Assembly: GCF_900156825.1 (NCBI RefSeq)
Contig: NZ_FTOV01000006.1
Coordinates: 62,001-126,000 of the forward strand
DNA from: Chryseobacterium gambrini
Lineage (GTDB): Bacteria > Bacteroidota > Bacteroidia > Flavobacteriales > Weeksellaceae
Direction: 5' to 3'
DNA: 64,000 nt
The translations under genes and the position numbers were made by a program. The notes beneath the pieces were generated by a model, which saw nothing but the letters and a program-made list of their open reading frames with translations, did not search any database and was not told the origin of the DNA. Below, one piece after another: positions 1 to 8,165 of the stretch; positions within the stretch are counted from its first letter, which is position 1; each line of letters starts with the position of its first letter.

Positions 1-11
1 TGATGAAAAGA

Positions 12-323
12 TTATTTTACGTCTTTGATCTGTCTGATAATATTGGTTTTATTTTCAATGCCAATATCATATTTTTTGTTTGTCTTAAGACTTAAAGTTG
101 CCTTTTCGATAAGATGAGTATAATCCTGAGATTTTTTTGAAAGATAGAAAACCTGCGCGCTGATTCCTATGGAAACACGGGCAAATTCCTGCGGCCGATC
201 CGGATCATCTGTAATATCACTAATCACCGAATTGTTGTACCATGTAAGGTTTTGTGAACTTTGATTGCCGGAGCAGGAAATGACCATCATTATTATGAAG
301 AGGATATAGGTTGAGAATTTCAT
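12..323 (-). CDS. small lipoprotein resembling the protein-glutaminase propeptide
   Basis: A 103-residue protein. An in-frame extension reaches upstream to 467, but the ATG at 323 gives a clean lipoprotein signal (hydrophobic stretch ending VISC, lipid Cys at residue 17) and is the sensible start. The rest has no family I can name. Residues from RVSIGISAQ to the C-terminus can be laid along the propeptide of the upstream protein-glutaminase: VS-x-x-ISAQ, then FY, K, S and spaced hydrophobics, then TNxI against SNEI. It lies 65 bp downstream of that gene on the same strand, beyond a terminator hairpin. My inference is a membrane-anchored stand-alone propeptide-like domain that could bind or hold the enzyme. 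Expression is likely by read-through or from a weak promoter of its own. Confidence 0.72.
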   Translation of the reverse strand: MKFSTYILFIIMMVISCSGNQSSQNLTWYNNSVISDITDDPDRPQEFARVSIGISAQVFYLSKKSQDYTHLIEKATLSLKTNKKYDIGIENKTNIIRQIKDVK

Positions 324-329
324 GAAAAT

Positions 330-374
330 ATAATTTAAAAAGCTCCTGCAAAATAACAAATAATTGCAGGAGCT
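330..374 (-). terminator. hairpin terminator after protein-glutaminase gene
   Basis: Perfect 10-bp arms (341-350 AGCTCCTGCA and 365-374 TGCAGGAGCT) with a 14-base loop. On the minus strand they are followed by a short T-rich stretch, as expected for an intrinsic terminator. It lies between the enzyme gene and the small lipoprotein gene, so it may reduce rather than abolish downstream expression. Confidence 0.65.
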
Positions 375-388
375 ATATAAAAGATTTG

Positions 389-1348
389 TTAGAATCCACA
401 GCTTGCTACACTTGGAGCCGGAACTGGAGAGCATCCGGATAATGTAGAAAATGTTGTCAGTACACAATTCGTGTTTATATAATTGTTGTCATAAAGCAGC
501 GAACCGGACGGACTTCTGTAATATACATTTCCTGCCGTATTGGCGTAAGAAGAAGCAGAGGCGGAACCACAGCTTGTATTTACGCACGCATTTCTCCATG
601 CAGTATCAGTTACCGGTCCGGAGGTGAAAAGAGAAGGATCTATAATTCTTTTTTCAACCACACCGGAAGCATTTTTAAAGCTTACTAAAATAGCTACGTG
701 ATATCCCCACGAAACACAGCACGTTCCTGTAGAAGCTTTCAGGTTTCCGTAGACGAATTGTTTTTCGCAGTCATAACCTGCATTCAGAAGGATCTGTCTC
801 ATTTTATGAGCTCTTGCATAACATCCGTCCACTGCATATCTGAACGTGATACATGGTGAAGAAGCTGTAGAAGTTCCGCACGACTGATTTTTGATCTGTA
901 TGAAAAGATTGTTCAGAGTCGCCAGATTCGGAATTACACTTACTGCTTTGCTCGTTTCGCTTTGAGTTTCTTTGGTGAAGATGGATTTGAAGTAAGTAAC
1001 ATCTTCATCTGTTGCTTTTTCAACTTTGGCAATTTCGTTGGAATTTTTTTTCAGGAAAACATGAACCGGAGTTTCATTTTCTATTGCTGATTTAATCATT
1101 GAGATGAAGGCTTCATTTTCTTTACTGTCTTTAATTTCATAGAACTGCGCAGAAATGATGAAAGAAACTTTCAGGACATTGCCTTCTTTTTGAATCCCTA
1201 CCGGAATAGTGCTGCCAAAGTCTCTCATGGCATTTTCATTGTTTTCTTTTACAACAAGATTCGGATCCTGATTGGCACTGGAATCTGAACAGGCATTGGA
1301 GGAAAGTACCATCACAAATGCCATTGCGGATAGCAGAAATTTTTTCAT
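389..1348 (-). CDS. secreted protein-glutaminase precursor
   Basis: Protein-glutaminase (EC 3.5.1.44) deamidates glutamine side chains in intact proteins. The 319-residue precursor matches the Chryseobacterium proteolyticum enzyme almost residue by residue, as I recall that sequence. It has a signal peptide (residues 1-20, ending in a Cys with a poor lipobox), a propeptide to about residue 134, and a 185-residue mature domain beginning AVSVIPNLATL. The catalytic triad of the family is visible: Cys in VDGCYARAHKM, His in GYHVAILV, Asp in IIDPSLF. The mature part is Cys-rich, in keeping with disulfides in an exported enzyme. The proline of the family motif FRYPVDG is Ala here. The upstream gap holds no strong promoter; a single TACATTTG box on the minus strand (1506-1513) is the only candidate. 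Downstream lies a lipoprotein that resembles this propeptide. Confidence 0.95.
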   Translation of the reverse strand: MKKFLLSAMAFVMVLSSNACSDSSANQDPNLVVKENNENAMRDFGSTIPVGIQKEGNVLKVSFIISAQFYEIKDSKENEAFISMIKSAIENETPVHVFLKKNSNEIAKVEKATDEDVTYFKSIFTKETQSETSKAVSVIPNLATLNNLFIQIKNQSCGTSTASSPCITFRYAVDGCYARAHKMRQILLNAGYDCEKQFVYGNLKASTGTCCVSWGYHVAILVSFKNASGVVEKRIIDPSLFTSGPVTDTAWRNACVNTSCGSASASSYANTAGNVYYRSPSGSLLYDNNYINTNCVLTTFSTLSGCSPVPAPSVASCGF

Positions 1349-1689
1349 AGTTTTAATTTTTGTGGTTAATGAGGTGCAGTTTTTATCGATAGTTCACTGC
1401 GTTGTGATTTTAAAAGTAATAAAAAATTGAATATAAATTCAAAATTTTTAAGAAATTTTATCAGGCATTCAGATTACCGATGAATACTGGAAAAATTAAA
1501 TTGGGCAAATGTATTTAACGTGAGTTCGATGAAATTAATGGGTTATAAATTGATCATGTTTTATCACTCTTACCGAACTTCAGTCTGATGTGAAGATTAC
1601 AGTCAAGGTTAAGTTGGGCAAAATTGATGATAAGCTTTGGCTGAAGCCTGTTTGTTTTTCTGATTAAGTTGTTTATAGTAAAAATCTTT

Positions 1690-1804
1690 GCTCCTTTAGG
1701 AGCAGAATCTGTGTAGAAATAATAATCAGTTCATCAATCAATCCGTAGGATTGATATCTGTAATTCTCAATGAATTTTCTAAAGATAGCGTTCCTACGGA
1801 ACGC
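1690..1804. repeat. three consecutive short palindromes in the 535-bp intergenic gap
   Basis: The gap 1349-1884 contains no convincing gene. Within it lie three compact palindromes spaced 30-50 bp apart: 1690-1703 (GCTCCT-TT-AGGAGC), 1737-1755 (ATCAATCC-GTA-GGATTGAT) and 1788-1804 (GCGTTCC-TAC-GGAACGC). All have loops of 2-3 bases and a CC...GG core. They look like a REP-type intergenic repeat; I cannot assign them to a named family. Confidence 0.6.
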
Positions 1805-1835
1805 CGAACGTACGTCTAATATTGATTTTTTAATT

Positions 1836-1866
1836 AAAAATCCCTGCACATCGCAATATGCAGGGA
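1836..1866 (-). terminator. intrinsic terminator of lipB
   Basis: Arms TCCCTGCA (1841-1848) and TGCAGGGA (1859-1866) with a 10-base loop, followed on the minus strand by a run of T. It starts 19 bp beyond the lipB stop codon and probably ends the trp-lipB transcription unit. Confidence 0.8.
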
Positions 1867-1884
1867 AATGTTATTTAGTAAAAA

Positions 1885-2613
1885 TTACTTAGCAATAAGT
1901 TCCGCTTCGAAAACCTCCGTAAAATGCTTTCTTATTTTAGCCTTAATATCTTCCATTTCTTCAGGAGTGAGTTCTCTTTCCAGTTCTCTTTTTAAGGAAG
2001 TTACCTGTTTGTCTTTAATGCCGCACGGAATGATGTATTCAAAATAACGCATATCCGTATTTACATTTAAGGCAAATCCGTGTAAAGTTACCCAGCGGGA
2101 AGCTTTTACGCCCATTGCACAGATCTTTCTCGCGTAAGGTTTTCCCACATCCAGCCAGACTCCGGTTTCTCCGGGAGAACGTTCGCCTTTCAATCCATAT
2201 TCGGCAATGGTTCTGATTATCACTTCTTCCAGATTTCTCATATATTTATGAATATCCGTGAAGAAATTTTCAAGGTCTAAAATAGGATAGCCTACAATCT
2301 GTCCGTAACCGTGATACGTAATATCTCCTCCGCGGTTTACCTTTACGAAAGTGGCATCAATCTCTTTCAGTTTATCAATTCCGGCAAGCATATTTTCTTC
2401 ATGTCCGCTTTTTCCCAGCGTATACACATGAGGATGTTCCACGAGAAGAAAATGATTGGGCGTTTTGCTGTGCTGTTCCGCAGGAAGATCGCGGTTTTTA
2501 ATTTTCAGATCTATGATGTTTTTCATCAGAGATTCCTGATAATCCCACGCCGACTGATATTCCCGCGTTCCTAAGTCTTCAAATTCTACTACTTTATTCT
2601 GAATTGTATTCAT
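1885..2613 (-). CDS. lipB: octanoyl-[acyl-carrier-protein]:protein N-octanoyltransferase LipB
   Basis: LipB transfers octanoyl groups from octanoyl-ACP to the lipoyl domains of 2-oxoacid dehydrogenases and GcvH, the first step of lipoate synthesis. The 242-residue protein carries the family signature RGGDITYHGYGQIVGYPI, the catalytic Lys in MGVKASRWVT, and the acyl-accepting Cys in IIPCGI. I chose the ATG at 2613. A GTG 18 bases upstream is in frame but lies directly against a TAAATTTG promoter box (2631-2638), which leaves a short untranslated leader only for the ATG. It follows trpA closely, so it may have both its own promoter and read-through from trp. Confidence 0.93.
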   Translation of the reverse strand: MNTIQNKVVEFEDLGTREYQSAWDYQESLMKNIIDLKIKNRDLPAEQHSKTPNHFLLVEHPHVYTLGKSGHEENMLAGIDKLKEIDATFVKVNRGGDITYHGYGQIVGYPILDLENFFTDIHKYMRNLEEVIIRTIAEYGLKGERSPGETGVWLDVGKPYARKICAMGVKASRWVTLHGFALNVNTDMRYFEYIIPCGIKDKQVTSLKRELERELTPEEMEDIKAKIRKHFTEVFEAELIAK

Positions 2614-2630
2614 ATCATTTTTTGAATACA

Positions 2631-2638
2631 CAAATTTA
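2631..2638 (-). promoter_or_regulatory. -7 promoter box of lipB
   Basis: TAAATTTG on the minus strand matches the Bacteroidota -7 consensus TAnnTTTG, 17 bases before the ATG at 2613. No clear TTG -33 box is visible at the usual spacing, so this remains a prediction. Confidence 0.5.
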
Positions 2639-2645
2639 GTGATTT

Positions 2646-3380
2646 TTAGGCTTTAATGGAATGGATGAAATCTATAGCTTTGGTCTTCCAGTCTCTATTT
2701 TGAAGTAAAATGTTGACGAAAGCGGTTCCGATGATTCCGCCGTCGGCTTTTTCGGTTACATTTTCGAAGTCTTCTTTTGATTTGATTCCGAAACCGATCA
2801 TCACCGGATTTTGTAAAGGAAGTGAAGCTAATCTTGAAAGATATTCTTCGTTTTTGAGAACAGCCTGATCGTTTCCGGTGGTTGAAGATGAACTTACTGC
2901 ATACAAAAATCCGGAGCTTAAGGAATCGAGGTATAAAATTCTTTCGTCCGAAGTTTCGGGAGTCACCAGAAAGGTGAAATTCAGATGGTATTTTGCTAAA
3001 ACTTTCTGATAATTTTTCTCAAATTCGATGGGAGGGAGATCTGGAATAATTAATCCTGAAACTCCGCTTTCCGAACATGCTGCACAGAATTCTTCAAATC
3101 CGAAACGCAGCACGGGATTGATGTAGCCCATTAAAATTAAAGGAACTTTTATTTCGTTTTTAATGGATTTCAGTTGTGAGAAAAGTTTTTCGATCGTCAT
3201 TCCGTTTTTCAGGGCTAATTCATGAGCCTGCTGAATAACGGGACCGTCTGCAACAGGATCTGAATAAGGCATCCCGATTTCGATCATCTCTGCGCCGGAA
3301 TCCTGAATTAATTGTATGATTTCAGCAGTATTTTCCAGCTCGGGAATTCCTGCGGTGAAGTATATATTTAGTTTTTTCAT
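2646..3380 (-). CDS. trpA: tryptophan synthase alpha chain
   Basis: TrpA cleaves indole-3-glycerol phosphate to indole and glyceraldehyde 3-phosphate and channels indole to TrpB. The 244-residue TIM barrel is slightly short for the family (about 255-268). The catalytic Glu and Asp are in the segment EIGMPYSDPVADGP, and the phosphate-binding loop near GFGIKSKEDF is present. It is the last trp gene, separated from trpB by a 359-bp gap that holds two repeat elements. That is unusual for a gene pair whose products form one complex and suggests insertion of the repeats into the operon. Confidence 0.96.
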   Translation of the reverse strand: MKKLNIYFTAGIPELENTAEIIQLIQDSGAEMIEIGMPYSDPVADGPVIQQAHELALKNGMTIEKLFSQLKSIKNEIKVPLILMGYINPVLRFGFEEFCAACSESGVSGLIIPDLPPIEFEKNYQKVLAKYHLNFTFLVTPETSDERILYLDSLSSGFLYAVSSSSTTGNDQAVLKNEEYLSRLASLPLQNPVMIGFGIKSKEDFENVTEKADGGIIGTAFVNILLQNRDWKTKAIDFIHSIKA

Positions 3381-3435
3381 TTAAAAATGCTTTTTAATGA
3401 TGTCATTTCGTAAAGATCTGCTTAAATGGTTTTTT

Positions 3436-3596
3436 AGTTTAGCCGCAAAAGGTGCAAAAGATATTTATAAAGATAAGGTTGATAACATTCGCTTTCAAAA
3501 GTGTAAAAATCAAAGATTTTTTGAAAGCTGTTGTGATCTTTTTATTGATAAACACTAATCATTTAGTTTATCTTTTATGACTTTTATGGTTAAATA
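3436..3596. repeat. MITE-like element with CCGCAAAAG-type ends, copy 1
   Basis: About 160 bp in the trpB-trpA gap. The left end (3436 onward) reads TTTAGCCGCAAAAGGTGC. The complement of the right end reads TTTAACCATAAAAGTCAT, so the ends form imperfect terminal inverted repeats of about 26 bp. The interior has an AAAAATCAAAG...TGTGATCTTTTT core also found in the copies at 45838 and 58394. It encodes nothing. Confidence 0.65.
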
Positions 3597-3647
3597 AAGT
3601 GTAAGTTCATCAGTTCTTCGTATGACAAAAATTATTTTTGATGTAGA

Positions 3648-3733
3648 CGATGCGATCCGGCTTGAACGGAGCTCTTTTTGTGCAGCAAAGCGGAACAAAA
3701 AAGCGGGAGTGGAAGACGGAAATTATCGCCCGA
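3648..3733. repeat. degenerate copy of the shared-arm hairpin repeat
   Basis: The flanks resemble the arms of the elements at 30425 and 44642: GCGATCCGGCTTGAACGGAGCTC on one side and AGCGGGAGTGGAAGACGGAAA on the other, read here in the opposite orientation. The central part forms only a weak imperfect hairpin (TTTTTGT...ACAAAAA). The assignment rests on matching by eye. Confidence 0.45.
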
Positions 3734-3739
3734 ATTATT

Positions 3740-4918
3740 TTACAAATGTTTCAGATAGGTTTCCATGTCTTTATCTCCGCGACCGCTGAGACAAATGACT
3801 ACAATATCGTCTTCGTTAAATTTCTTTTTGTCGAAAACCGCGAGCGCATGAGAACTTTCCAGAGCGGGAATAATGCCTTCGAGTTTGGTGAGCTCAAACG
3901 CTGATTTCAAAGCTTCATCGTCGTTGATGCTGAAAAATTCTGCTCTTTGTTCTCTGAATAAATTCGCGTGAAAAGGTCCGATTCCGGGGTAATCCAGCCC
4001 TGCGGAAATGGAGTGGGGCTCGATAACCTGTCCGTCATTGGTCTGCATCACAAGGCTTTTGCTTCCGTGAAGAATGCCTAAAGTTCCCAGAAAAGTCGTT
4101 GCGGCAGATTTTCCGGATTCTACACCGAAACCTCCTGCTTCAGCAGCGATAATTTTCACGTCTTTTTCGTTTACAAAATGGTAAAAAGCGCCTGCTGCAT
4201 TGCTTCCGCCACCAACACAGGCAATAATATAATCAGGATTTTCTCTTCCTGTCTGTTCCAGAAGCTGTTCTTTTATCTCTTTTGAAATTACACTCTGAAA
4301 TCTCGCCACAAGATCCGGAAAAGGATGCGGACCGACTACACTTCCGATCACGTAATGAGTGGTCACGGGGTTGTTGATCCAGTCTCTTAAGGCTTCATTT
4401 ACAGCGTCTTTCAGGGTTTTGGAACCTGAAGTTGCAGGAACGACTTTTGCGCCGAGCATTTTCATTCTTGCGACGTTGGGAGCCTGTCTCTGGATATCGA
4501 CTTCGCCCATGTAAACGATGCATTCCAGTCCCAGAAGCGCGCAGGCTGTAGCAGTGGCAACGCCGTGCTGTCCGGCTCCGGTTTCGGCAATGATTCTGTT
4601 TTTTCCGAGACGTTTTGCCAACAAAACCTGTCCTAAAGCGTTATTGATTTTGTGCGCTCCGGTGTGGTTGAGATCTTCTCTTTTTAAGTAAATTTTGGTA
4701 TTGTATTTCCGGCTTAAATTTTTCGCAAAATACAGTGGCGTTGCACGTCCTACGTAATTTTTTAACAAATCCTGATATTCCTGTTGAAAATCTTCAGATT
4801 CAATAATATCAAGATAGTTTTTTTGCAGTTCCTCTACGTTCGGGTAGAGCATTTCCGGGATGAAAGCGCCTCCGAATTCTCCATAATATCCGTGTTCGTC
4901 GGGGTTTCTATAATTCAT
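3740..4918 (-). CDS. trpB: tryptophan synthase beta chain
   Basis: TrpB condenses indole with L-serine using pyridoxal phosphate. The 392-residue length is normal. The PLP-binding Lys is in [13 protein letters not shown], the catalytic Glu in [11 protein letters not shown], and the cofactor phosphate loop in [13 protein letters not shown] Gly/Ser motif SGRGDKDM near the C-terminus completes the cofactor site. The start codon overlaps the upstream 187-aa reading frame by 11 bases, which implies translational coupling. Confidence 0.97.
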   Translation of the reverse strand: MNYRNPDEHGYYGEFGGAFIPEMLYPNVEELQKNYLDIIESEDFQQEYQDLLKNYVGRATPLYFAKNLSRKYNTKIYLKREDLNHTGAHKINNALGQVLLAKRLGKNRIIAETGAGQHGVATATACALLGLECIVYMGEVDIQRQAPNVARMKMLGAKVVPATSGSKTLKDAVNEALRDWINNPVTTHYVIGSVVGPHPFPDLVARFQSVISKEIKEQLLEQTGRENPDYIIACVGGGSNAAGAFYHFVNEKDVKIIAAEAGGFGVESGKSAATTFLGTLGILHGSKSLVMQTNDGQVIEPHSISAGLDYPGIGPFHANLFREQRAEFFSINDDEALKSAFELTKLEGIIPALESSHALAVFDKKKFNEDDIVVICLSGRGDKDMETYLKHL

Positions 4919-5471
4919 TTTGTAATGTATTTATCAGTGAAAGGTTATAATCAAACTGCTGTTTGCTGATCTGTCTGTTTTGGTGCAGCAGATGCAGTTT
5001 TGCAGTTAAATCTATTAAAATATCTAAATCTAATTTCGAGTTGTACATGGTAATCGCAATTTCAAGATTATCAACAAGATAATAAGAGTCGAATTTCTCA
5101 TACAGGCAGAAAATTTTACAGTAAACGATTCCGAAATCATATTTCACACTGGCTTTTACGTTGCTGTCGAGTAATTTATCGGCAATCACCACCAAATGAT
5201 AGCTGTCCCAGAAATGAATGGTTTTAAAGAAATATTCGACATCTTCTTTGTGGAAATTTTTAATGATTTCGATGAAATCACTTAATAATCCTCCGATGTA
5301 CCAATATTCTGTATTGCTGTCATTTTCAGAGACAAAATCATGCAGTCTTTCTACTTTTTCATTTTCAAATTTTTGAGAAAACAGGACTCTGTGAACGGAT
5401 TTTCCGATCTCTTCAAGATTTAATTTCTTAAATTTTAAAAGCTTCAGTTTTCTCGAATAATATTTTTTCAA
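4908..5471 (-). CDS. conserved hypothetical protein inside the trp operon
   Basis: A 187-residue cytoplasmic protein with a very basic N-terminus ([17 protein letters not shown]) and mostly helical-looking sequence rich in Tyr, Leu and Asp. No signal peptide, membrane segment or family motif is recognised. It sits between trpF and trpB, and its 3' end overlaps the trpB start by 11 bases, so it is almost certainly co-translated with trpB. No known tryptophan enzyme is missing from the operon, so a catalytic pathway role is not required. A regulatory or assembly role is possible but unsupported. Confidence 0.8.
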   Translation of the reverse strand: MKKYYSRKLKLLKFKKLNLEEIGKSVHRVLFSQKFENEKVERLHDFVSENDSNTEYWYIGGLLSDFIEIIKNFHKEDVEYFFKTIHFWDSYHLVVIADKLLDSNVKASVKYDFGIVYCKIFCLYEKFDSYYLVDNLEIAITMYNSKLDLDILIDLTAKLHLLHQNRQISKQQFDYNLSLINTLQNEL

Positions 5472-5522
5472 TGTTTTTTGTTTTTTTATTATTGATTATC
5501 CGTTATTGATCATAATGCTTAA

Positions 5523-5645
5523 TTTTAACGCAAAGAATCGCTAAGATTCTTTTATATACCAACTGTTTTTAAGTTCGCAAAGGCGTTTCACTCAGCAAAG
5601 AACTCAAAGGTTTTCTAATTATGACAAATTACGGACAATCATTTT
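5523..5645. repeat. 123-bp intergenic repeat, copy A (inverted partner at 10597)
   Basis: Begins TTTTAACGCAAAGAATCGC and runs through CGCAAAGGCGTTTCACTC to the region ending GGACAATC. The reverse complement of 10597-10721 matches nearly base for base over its whole length, with roughly a dozen differences. It lies between trpF and the 187-aa gene. Confidence 0.85.
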
Positions 5646-5665
5646 TATTGTGTTTTAATTTATGA

Positions 5666-6340
5666 TCAGATCAGTTTTTCTTTAAATATTTTTATCCGGC
5701 TGATGTTTTTAACTCCGGGTTCTGTTTCGAACCTCGAATTGATGTCCAGAGCAAAAGGCTTTTGTTTTAAAATGCTTATGTTTTCTGTATTTTCTTCTGA
5801 AATTCCGCCACTTAAAAAATAGGGAAGAGGAATTTCAATGTCGTTTAACAGATTCCAGTCGAAGGTTTTTCCTGTTCCTCCAAATGATTTTGAATCGGTG
5901 TCGAAAAGAATATAATCGTTTGTTTGCCCATATTGATTGATTGTTTTTTGAAGTTCCTCTGAGTTTTGGTTTCCAATTCGGATTACTTTGATGATTTTGA
6001 TTTCAGAATTTAATTTTTTTCTTAATTCTGTAATAAAATTTTCATCTTCATCGCCGTGAAGCTGTATGAAATTCAGTTTTGCTTTTTCTGCCGTTTCAAC
6101 TATTTTTTCTAAGTTTTCATTTACGAAAACGCCGACTTTTCCAGAATGTTCAATTGCTGAAATCTGTGCCGGATTCAAATGTTTCAAAACATACCTGAGC
6201 GATTTTTCATAAAAGATAAAACCGAGAAAATCTGTCTGTAAAGATATTAACTTCTGAATCTGATCAGATTGGGTTAATCCACAAACTTTTAGCTTCGGAG
6301 CATTTTTATTCGTCAATAGATTGTTGTCTGGTGATTTCAT
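5666..6340 (-). CDS. trpF: phosphoribosylanthranilate isomerase
   Basis: TrpF performs the Amadori rearrangement of phosphoribosylanthranilate to CdRP. The 224-residue TIM barrel has the catalytic Cys in LKVCGLTQ near the N-terminus, the LHGDE segment after the third strand, and the catalytic Asp in ILFDTDSKSFGGTGKTFDW. The phosphate loop LSGGISEEN is intact. It is a separate gene here, not fused to trpC as in enterobacteria. Its start lies 10 bp after the trpC stop. Confidence 0.96.
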   Translation of the reverse strand: MKSPDNNLLTNKNAPKLKVCGLTQSDQIQKLISLQTDFLGFIFYEKSLRYVLKHLNPAQISAIEHSGKVGVFVNENLEKIVETAEKAKLNFIQLHGDEDENFITELRKKLNSEIKIIKVIRIGNQNSEELQKTINQYGQTNDYILFDTDSKSFGGTGKTFDWNLLNDIEIPLPYFLSGGISEENTENISILKQKPFALDINSRFETEPGVKNISRIKIFKEKLI

Positions 6341-6349
6341 ACCTGATTT

Positions 6350-7129
6350 TTAAATTCCTGTATTCGAAATAAATTCAGCCAACTTTTTTCCGGGATTTTC
6401 ATGTTTCATAAAATATTCGCCCATCAGAAATCCGTCGAAACCTTCATTTTTTAAATATCTGAAATCTTCTTCGTTGTAAATTCCGCTTTCGGCAACAGAC
6501 AGAATGTCTTTCGGAAGCTGATTTTTCAAATTAACCGAATGTTGCAGATCCACTTTGAAATCTTTCAGGTTCCTGTTGTTAATTCCCACAAGATCAATGT
6601 TTTTATTAATATGTTTCAGCTCTTCTTCGGTATGGATTTCCAGTAAAACTTCCAATCCCAACTCGTGAGAAAGTTCTGTAAATTCTGAAACCTGCTGCGG
6701 TGAAAGACAGGCTGCAATCAATAAAATAACATCTGCACCGATGCTTTTGGCTTCATAAAACTGATATTCATCGATCATGAAATCTTTTCGCAGAATCGGA
6801 ATATTTACAGAATTTCTTACATTCAGAATATCCTCAGAACTTCCTCCGAAAAAATCACGATCCGTTAAAACAGAAATTCCGCTCGCCCCGAATTTTTCAT
6901 ATGCGGAAACCACTTTTAAAGGTGAAACTGTATCATTAATAATTCCTTTTGAGGGAGATTGTCTTTTGAATTCGGCAATGATTCCGCTTCTCTTTTTTAA
7001 GCTTTCTTTCAGTGAAAAATTTTCTCTTCCGAAAAATTCAGATTCCTTCAATGCTGAGACTGAAGTATTCGATTTGGAGAAGGAAACCTCTTCTTTTTTT
7101 CTTTGTATGATTTTATCTAAAATATTCAT
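6350..7129 (-). CDS. trpC: indole-3-glycerol phosphate synthase
   Basis: TrpC closes the indole ring, converting CdRP to indole-3-glycerol phosphate. I start it at the ATG at 7129 (MNILDKIIQRKKEEV, 259 residues). The longer in-frame reading begins inside trpD and adds sequence with no family counterpart. Family segments seen are IAEFKRQSPSKG, the catalytic Lys in LRKDFMIDEYQ, VGINNRNLKDF and VAESGIYNEED. The gap to trpD is 11 bp. Confidence 0.96.
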   Translation of the reverse strand: MNILDKIIQRKKEEVSFSKSNTSVSALKESEFFGRENFSLKESLKKRSGIIAEFKRQSPSKGIINDTVSPLKVVSAYEKFGASGISVLTDRDFFGGSSEDILNVRNSVNIPILRKDFMIDEYQFYEAKSIGADVILLIAACLSPQQVSEFTELSHELGLEVLLEIHTEEELKHINKNIDLVGINNRNLKDFKVDLQHSVNLKNQLPKDILSVAESGIYNEEDFRYLKNEGFDGFLMGEYFMKHENPGKKLAEFISNTGI

Positions 7130-7140
7130 AATCAATTTCA

Positions 7141-8127
7141 TTATTCCAAAAGAAGTTCCAGACTTCTTAATGCTTTTCCTCCATGTAAACTTTCTTTCGC
7201 CATCAAAAGGCAATCTTCATAGCTTCCGAATTTATCGGTGTGATAAAGGGCAACCGCTGCATTTGCCAATACAACGGCATTCTGTTGTTCCGTTCCTTTT
7301 CCCTGAAGAATATTTCTGAAAATTTTTGCCGTTTCCTGAGGGGTTTCGCCCGCTTTTATGCTTTCATGCGTAATAGAATCAAAGCCAAGATCTTCCGTGG
7401 AATAGACTTCTTCTCCTTTTTTGGTAATAATTTTACTGTCGTGGGTAAGGCTGATCTCGTCGTAGCCGTCCATCCCATGAACAAGGATAAAATCACGGTT
7501 GTCCTTCTGCAAAAGATACTGGTAAATTCTTGCAATTTCCAGATTGTAAACGCCGATCATGGAAAACTGAGGTTTTGCAGGATTCACAAGCGGACCGAGA
7601 AGATTGAAAAAAGTTCTGAGACCTAAAGCTCTTCGCAGCGCACCAACCGATTGCAGTGCCGGATGAAAATAGGGGGCATGTAAAAAACAGATGTTGGCTT
7701 TTTCAAGATCTTCCTGAAGTTTTTCCGAACTGTTTTTGAATTCGTAGCCCAGTTCTTCCAGTACATTGGAAGATCCGGTGATGGTGGAAGCTCCGTAATT
7801 TCCGTGTTTTGTTACTTTCTGTCCCGCTCCTGCAACTACAAAACTTGATAAAGTTGAAATATTGATAGTGTTTTTTCCGTCACCGCCCGTTCCTACAATA
7901 TCGATGGCATCTCCGGAATCTATGTTTACGGGAACTGCCATTTGCAGAAGGGCTTCACGAAAGCCTTCCAGCTCTTTAAGTGTGATATTTCGCATCAGGA
8001 AAACACTTATAAAAGCCGTAACTTCGGTTGCATTGAATTTATTCTGGGCAATCTCAATCATAATCGCCTTTGCCTCAGATTTGGACAAGGTATGATGATT
8101 AAAAAGGTATTGCAGGATCTCTTTCAT
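7141..8127 (-). CDS. trpD: anthranilate phosphoribosyltransferase
   Basis: TrpD joins anthranilate to PRPP. Starting at the ATG at 8127 gives 328 residues (MKEILQYLFNHHTLSKSEA), matching the usual N-terminus of the family. An in-frame TTG at 8169 would overlap the trpG stop by 4 bases (TTGA) and cannot be excluded. Motifs seen are VGTGGDGKNTINIST for PRPP binding, KHGNYGAST and SNVLEELG, and LGPLVNPA. It is not fused to trpG. Confidence 0.95.
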   Translation of the reverse strand: MKEILQYLFNHHTLSKSEAKAIMIEIAQNKFNATEVTAFISVFLMRNITLKELEGFREALLQMAVPVNIDSGDAIDIVGTGGDGKNTINISTLSSFVVAGAGQKVTKHGNYGASTITGSSNVLEELGYEFKNSSEKLQEDLEKANICFLHAPYFHPALQSVGALRRALGLRTFFNLLGPLVNPAKPQFSMIGVYNLEIARIYQYLLQKDNRDFILVHGMDGYDEISLTHDSKIITKKGEEVYSTEDLGFDSITHESIKAGETPQETAKIFRNILQGKGTEQQNAVVLANAAVALYHTDKFGSYEDCLLMAKESLHGGKALRSLELLLE

Positions 8128-8165
8128 TTGTGGAGGTTTTATGGTTGAGGGAATCTGTGTTGTTT

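Noticed and set aside
324..467. N-terminal extension of the small lipoprotein
   Set aside because: The extra 48 residues cover the terminator hairpin and the protein-glutaminase 3' end and would bury the lipoprotein signal.
1349..1560. Promoter of the protein-glutaminase gene
   Set aside because: The only TAnnTTTG box (TACATTTG, 1506-1513, minus strand) would give a leader of about 150 bases and has no -33 partner; it is mentioned in the gene entry but not listed.
1690..1804. CRISPR-like array
   Set aside because: The three palindromes differ in sequence; there is no identical direct repeat with unique spacers and no cas gene in the window.
2614..2631. GTG start for lipB at 2631
   Set aside because: It coincides with the TAAATTTG promoter box, so the message would not contain it; the ATG at 2613 matches the usual LipB N-terminus.
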